Below are positions 6,922 to 9,519 of a stretch of DNA of 9,519 bases, piece by piece. Position numbers and translations under genes: made by a program. The stretch covers positions 1-9,519 of the forward strand of contig NYXJ01000036.1 in NCBI GenBank assembly GCA_002685315.1, in the 5' to 3' direction. The DNA is from Methanobacteriota archaeon. GTDB lineage: Archaea > Thermoplasmatota > Poseidoniia > Poseidoniales > Thalassarchaeaceae. The notes under the pieces are model-generated. The model had not been told where the DNA came from, searched no databases, and saw nothing but the letters and a program-made list of their open reading frames with translations. How positions within the stretch are numbered: position 1 is the first letter of the stretch; each line of letters opens with the position of its first letter.

Positions 6922-6982
6922 TGTACCGTAACAGATGAATAGAAAACTGTTGCAATGTTAGCACAAGAGTTGTTACGGTACA
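6922..6982. repeat. Perfect 12-base inverted repeat with 37-base loop (possible structured RNA)
   Basis: TGTACCGTAACA (6922-6933) and TGTTACGGTACA (6971-6982) are exact reverse complements. The loop holds a small possible inner hairpin, TGTTGC-AATGTTA-GCACA (five pairs with one bulge, about 6948-6965). Outside the stem, GAAT (6911-6914) can pair with ATTC (6990-6993) as a weak extension. The stem is more GC-rich than its surroundings. It lies in the only 203-base gap (6825-7027), 45 bases past the stop of the upstream minus-strand gene. Options are a small RNA gene, an mRNA 3'-end structure or a protein-binding operator. No tRNA features are seen. Confidence 0.6.
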
Positions 6983-7000
6983 ATAAACCATTCCACGTTT

Positions 7001-7012
7001 AACATTTTAAGT
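7001..7012 (+). repeat. Short direct repeat, copy 2
   Basis: AACATTTTAAGT is the partner of the copy at 6879-6891, on the far side of the inverted repeat. It ends 15 bases before the stop of the CDP-alcohol transferase gene. Confidence 0.4.
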
Positions 7013-7027
7013 TTGAGCCGTCATCAG

Positions 7028-7786
7028 TCAAAAACAACTTCTTAATATGACGATGATCATAACTATACTATTCACATATAATACCAAATCATCCAATAAA
7101 TCTATATTCATCGTTAATCCTAAAATTAGAATAATAATTGATTGGAAGCCATAACCTAACATTGAAGATATTGTTAATTCAAAGGATAAATTTTTACTTC
7201 CTTTGCCAGTTATCCGATCTATTATTTGGTCCTGCCAAGAAAAACCAACCAAGTATATTTTATGCAGAAAATTAACATGAATCTGTTTTTCCCAAGGTTT
7301 TGCCACAGGACAGATTTTTTCGTCGATACGACTTGTGTCATCACCTAAACCGAGCCCCCTTGCTCTAACAGAGAAATGATTGAAAAGAGAGTATTGAAAC
7401 AATACGGCAACCACAATTCCTGTAATGTATACTCCACTCCATCCAAGATATTGGCCAAATGCATATGTTACTATAATCAATCCAATCGTATCTGCGATTG
7501 TATCCCAATATCTTCCTACATGTGACGGTCTTTCTCTAATCCTTGCCAATTCCCCGTCTACGGCATCTACAACACCTTTTATGACAAGTAGAACACAACT
7601 TTCGACGATATATTCTTGTAAGATCAACCAAGCACAGAAAGTTGACAATAATAAATGAAAATTAGTAACCATCAATACACTAATTCTAGTATCCTTTAGA
7701 ATATTTGCAAAAAAACGAGCAACCGGTCTACCCCAGTCAGACAAATCTTTCGCACCACTGATGTTACCGTATTTTCCAGAAGACAT
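7028..7786 (-). CDS. CDP-alcohol phosphatidyltransferase family protein
   Basis: Predicted integral-membrane enzyme that moves a phosphoalcohol group from a CDP-activated donor to an acceptor alcohol, as in polar-lipid headgroup synthesis. It has 252 residues. The full family signature is present: D74-x2-D77-G78-x2-A81-R82-x8-G91-x3-D95-x3-D99, carrying the metal-binding and catalytic Asp residues. Hydrophobic segments lie at about 36-70, 97-115, 117-135, 205-224 and 228-249. A long polar stretch (136-200) with many charged residues is unusual in its extent. In archaea the family makes archaetidyl-serine, -glycerol or -inositol phosphate, but the acceptor cannot be told here. ATG 7786 is supported by GAGG seven bases upstream. 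The lipoprotein peptidase gene ends 21 bases before it on the same strand, so the two are probably one transcription unit. Confidence 0.92.
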   Translation of the reverse strand: MSSGKYGNISGAKDLSDWGRPVARFFANILKDTRISVLMVTNFHLLLSTFCAWLILQEYIVESCVLLVIKGVVDAVDGELARIRERPSHVGRYWDTIADTIGLIIVTYAFGQYLGWSGVYITGIVVAVLFQYSLFNHFSVRARGLGLGDDTSRIDEKICPVAKPWEKQIHVNFLHKIYLVGFSWQDQIIDRITGKGSKNLSFELTISSMLGYGFQSIIILILGLTMNIDLLDDLVLYVNSIVMIIVILRSCF

Positions 7787-7793
7787 GTTTTAT

Positions 7794-7797
7794 CCTC
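7794..7797 (-). promoter_or_regulatory. Shine-Dalgarno GAGG of the CDP-alcohol transferase gene
   Basis: The minus strand reads GAGGATAAAAC and then ATG, a seven-base spacer from GAGG. It lies inside the 21-base gap after the M28 peptidase stop and supports translation of the second gene of a unit from its own site. Confidence 0.6.
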
Positions 7798-7807
7798 ATT
7801 AGAATAT

Positions 7808-9519
7808 TTAGATTAGGGCATTCGTAATAGGCTTCTCATCACAATGGAAAAAAGTCATTAGGGCCCACCAAGTAATCATATCCAGGCTGTTAACTACATT
7901 AGCCACACCTGTATTTTCTTCACCATAATCTTTCCCAGTGGTATCCATCCATGCTTCCATTTCATCTAATGTATCACAGACCTGGTGATAACACCAATAA
8001 CCATCTACTAATCCTCCAAAACCAATAGTTACAACGTCTAAATTATCTTGAAAGCTAGCATGATCACTTCTTGCAGTAGTGTCTTCATAAACAATAATTT
8101 CTGGCCGATCCATATCTAACCAAACACTAGTTTTCCATATATCTGCTGAATAATTAGTTCCTACCAGCGTTCCCATTTGTTCTTCCAAACCCAAAGCATC
8201 GGACCCAATCCAGTTAGAAAGTCCAACCATTCCAGGTTGATCTAATCGGTCGTGATTAGGTCCAGGGCCAATATAGACTCTCATAGGCCATACTTCGGCA
8301 TCTTTCGGATAACCATCTTCATCAATCGCTGGGTCAGGATCACCATGAGGAGCTCCTCCTCCTCCAGGCCAATTTACGCCAGCCATATCCAGATTGATGT
8401 AATTAGTAATGGTAACATCAGGATTGTCCTCACCTACGTAGTACTCTGTCCAATAATCTGAACCTCTCTTACCGCCTTCTTCACCAGACCAAAGACAGAA
8501 AACCATTGTTCGTCTACTTTCAAAGTTAGCCAGTGCTTTTGCAGTCTCCATTACCATTGAAGTTCCAGCTGTATTGTCATAGGCTCCAACTCTAGTTCCA
8601 TATGTTCTTTCACCAATGATATGAGGGTCAAGAAGTACTCCGTTGACAGGCGGTGCAACATCAAAATGTGCTCCAAAAACTAACCATTCATTTTGAACTT
8701 CTGTTCCCCATTTGTATGCACAAATATTGTATGCTTCAGGGTTCTGAGAACCTGTAATGTCTGTAAATTCATACCTATGGCCAATTACTTCTAAACCAAA
8801 ACCTGTCATTTCACTAATTAGGTATTGAGCAGCATCTTCGTAAGCAGGATTTCCCTGACCTGCCCACCTATCGTAATAACCTTCTTTTCCATCTACAATA
8901 TCAAAAGAATCAGTGGGGTCACTCATTTCAAATAATCGTTCGTATACACTTCTTCCATCAACGATTCCAGTAGAATGAACTCCACCTTCATCTTTGGATA
9001 GAGACATTGCCCGATTAATTGGTATGATTTTTACAATTACTGAACCACCAGTTTCAGAACTATGGTTTACAGTGTCGAATGTACTATTTCCAGAAGCCGG
9101 AACTCTTTCAATTCCATTATTCGAATTATCTATATTTCCTCCTCTACTTATCCAACTCATCCAAGATTCTCCTTGGTCCCGAATCGGCCAAAAGTCTCGT
9201 CCTAATTCCCCGATTATGACAACCATATTTTCAGTTCTTGGAGGTGCTAATATTGACAATGTGACAGAATCTCCCTTTTCCAAATCAACAATTGTAGAGT
9301 TCTGAACATAATTATTTCCATCTTCGATGATTAAGTAAGGAATAAAAACAGACATAGAACTAGTAGCAGATAATTCCATATTTTGGAAAACTCCTCCTTC
9401 CATAGATGCTATTCCAACTTCTAAATCACCTTCTCCTGGCATATTTTCTGAATCAGCAAAACACCCAGTTAGTGGTGCTGACAACATCAGCAGCACAAGT
9501 AAACTGGCGACGCCGGTAC
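7808..9519 (-). CDS. M28-family zinc peptidase lipoprotein, 5' end cut by window edge
   Basis: Predicted surface-anchored aminopeptidase-like enzyme with two zinc ions. A GTG at 9496 gives 562 residues, but the frame is open to the window end and the upstream codons (TGVASLL) continue the signal-peptide core, so the true start is outside. Counting from GTG 9496, the lipobox is LTGC with Cys12 as the likely lipid anchor. Residues about 25-160 form a beta-rich domain of unknown role. The M28 domain shows His277 (GAHFD), Asp307 (AYDNTAGTS), Glu339-Glu340 (SGEEGG, general base and metal ligand), Asp370 (NLDMAG), SDHASF (477-482) and His504 in YHQVCDTLD, matching the family's HTxxDT ligand. Five cysteines lie outside the lipobox (259, 334, 502, 507, 552); 502 and 507 could pair. 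Asp/Glu are abundant, as in surface proteins of marine archaea. It precedes and is probably co-transcribed with the CDP-alcohol transferase gene. Confidence 0.93.
   Translation of the reverse strand, partial: TGVASLLVLLMLSAPLTGCFADSENMPGEGDLEVGIASMEGGVFQNMELSATSSMSVFIPYLIIEDGNNYVQNSTIVDLEKGDSVTLSILAPPRTENMVVIIGELGRDFWPIRDQGESWMSWISRGGNIDNSNNGIERVPASGNSTFDTVNHSSETGGSVIVKIIPINRAMSLSKDEGGVHSTGIVDGRSVYERLFEMSDPTDSFDIVDGKEGYYDRWAGQGNPAYEDAAQYLISEMTGFGLEVIGHRYEFTDITGSQNPEAYNICAYKWGTEVQNEWLVFGAHFDVAPPVNGVLLDPHIIGERTYGTRVGAYDNTAGTSMVMETAKALANFESRRTMVFCLWSGEEGGKRGSDYWTEYYVGEDNPDVTITNYINLDMAGVNWPGGGGAPHGDPDPAIDEDGYPKDAEVWPMRVYIGPGPNHDRLDQPGMVGLSNWIGSDALGLEEQMGTLVGTNYSADIWKTSVWLDMDRPEIIVYEDTTARSDHASFQDNLDVVTIGFGGLVDGYWCYHQVCDTLDEMEAWMDTTGKDYGEENTGVANVVNSLDMITWWALMTFFHCDEKPITNALI

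Noticed and set aside
6922..6982. Possible tRNA in the hairpin region
   Set aside because: There is no T-loop GTTC, no anticodon-arm layout and no CCA-end geometry. The long outer stem of 12 pairs does not fit a cloverleaf.
6922..6982. Classical intrinsic terminator for the CDP-alcohol transferase gene
   Set aside because: The loop is 37 bases, and no T-run directly follows the stem on the minus strand.
1..9519. CRISPR array, insertion sequence, prophage or defence genes
   Set aside because: No regularly spaced repeats, transposase, integrase, nuclease or toxin-like protein is visible; all larger frames are explained by the listed genes.

Overview
The window looks like a piece of a marine planktonic euryarchaeal genome, most likely Marine Group II/Poseidoniales-like. 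The evidence is indirect. The DNA is AT-rich with very short intergenic gaps. Several genes that start transcription units have a TATA-like box about 22-30 bases before the ATG and no Shine-Dalgarno, which suggests leaderless mRNAs. Genes lying second in a unit carry GGAGGT or GAGG instead. Two secreted hydrolases start with lipobox signal peptides, and the M50 protease and CDP-alcohol transferase resemble archaeal forms. There is no rRNA or universal marker gene in the window, so the lineage is an inference.

Layout. Positions 2-745 (+) hold the 3' part of an RluA-type pseudouridine synthase, cut by the left edge. Its stop codon directly abuts the stop of a convergent 14-helix DHA2/EmrB-type MFS exporter (746-2284, -). 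A 54-base divergent gap with one TATA-like box separates the exporter from a CocE/S15-type serine hydrolase lipoprotein (2339-4153, +). The stop of that gene again abuts, with no spacing, the stop of a Nudix hydrolase (minus strand, stop codon at 4154-4156). A palindromic AT-rich stretch separates the Nudix gene from a + strand pair: an unrecognised four-cysteine, acidic-tailed protein (4715-5230) and an M50/S2P-like intramembrane metalloprotease (5274-6110). The protease converges with an unrecognised membrane protein (6129-6824, -).

Next comes the only sizeable non-coding gap (6825-7027). It holds the membrane protein's TATA box and a perfect 12-base inverted repeat with a 37-base loop, flanked by near-identical short direct repeats. 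The right end is a minus-strand unit: a lipoprotein M28-family zinc peptidase (7808 to beyond the right edge) followed, after 21 bases, by a CDP-alcohol phosphatidyltransferase (7028-7786).

Function as a set. The two lipid-anchored hydrolases (S15/CocE-like and M28) suggest that peptides or esters are digested at the cell surface, which fits a heterotroph feeding on protein. The other genes look like housekeeping: RNA modification, nucleotide clean-up, efflux, membrane proteolysis and polar-lipid synthesis. No defence system, CRISPR array, prophage or insertion sequence is visible. The least explained items are the 6.9-kb hairpin region and the Cys4 protein paired with the M50 protease.
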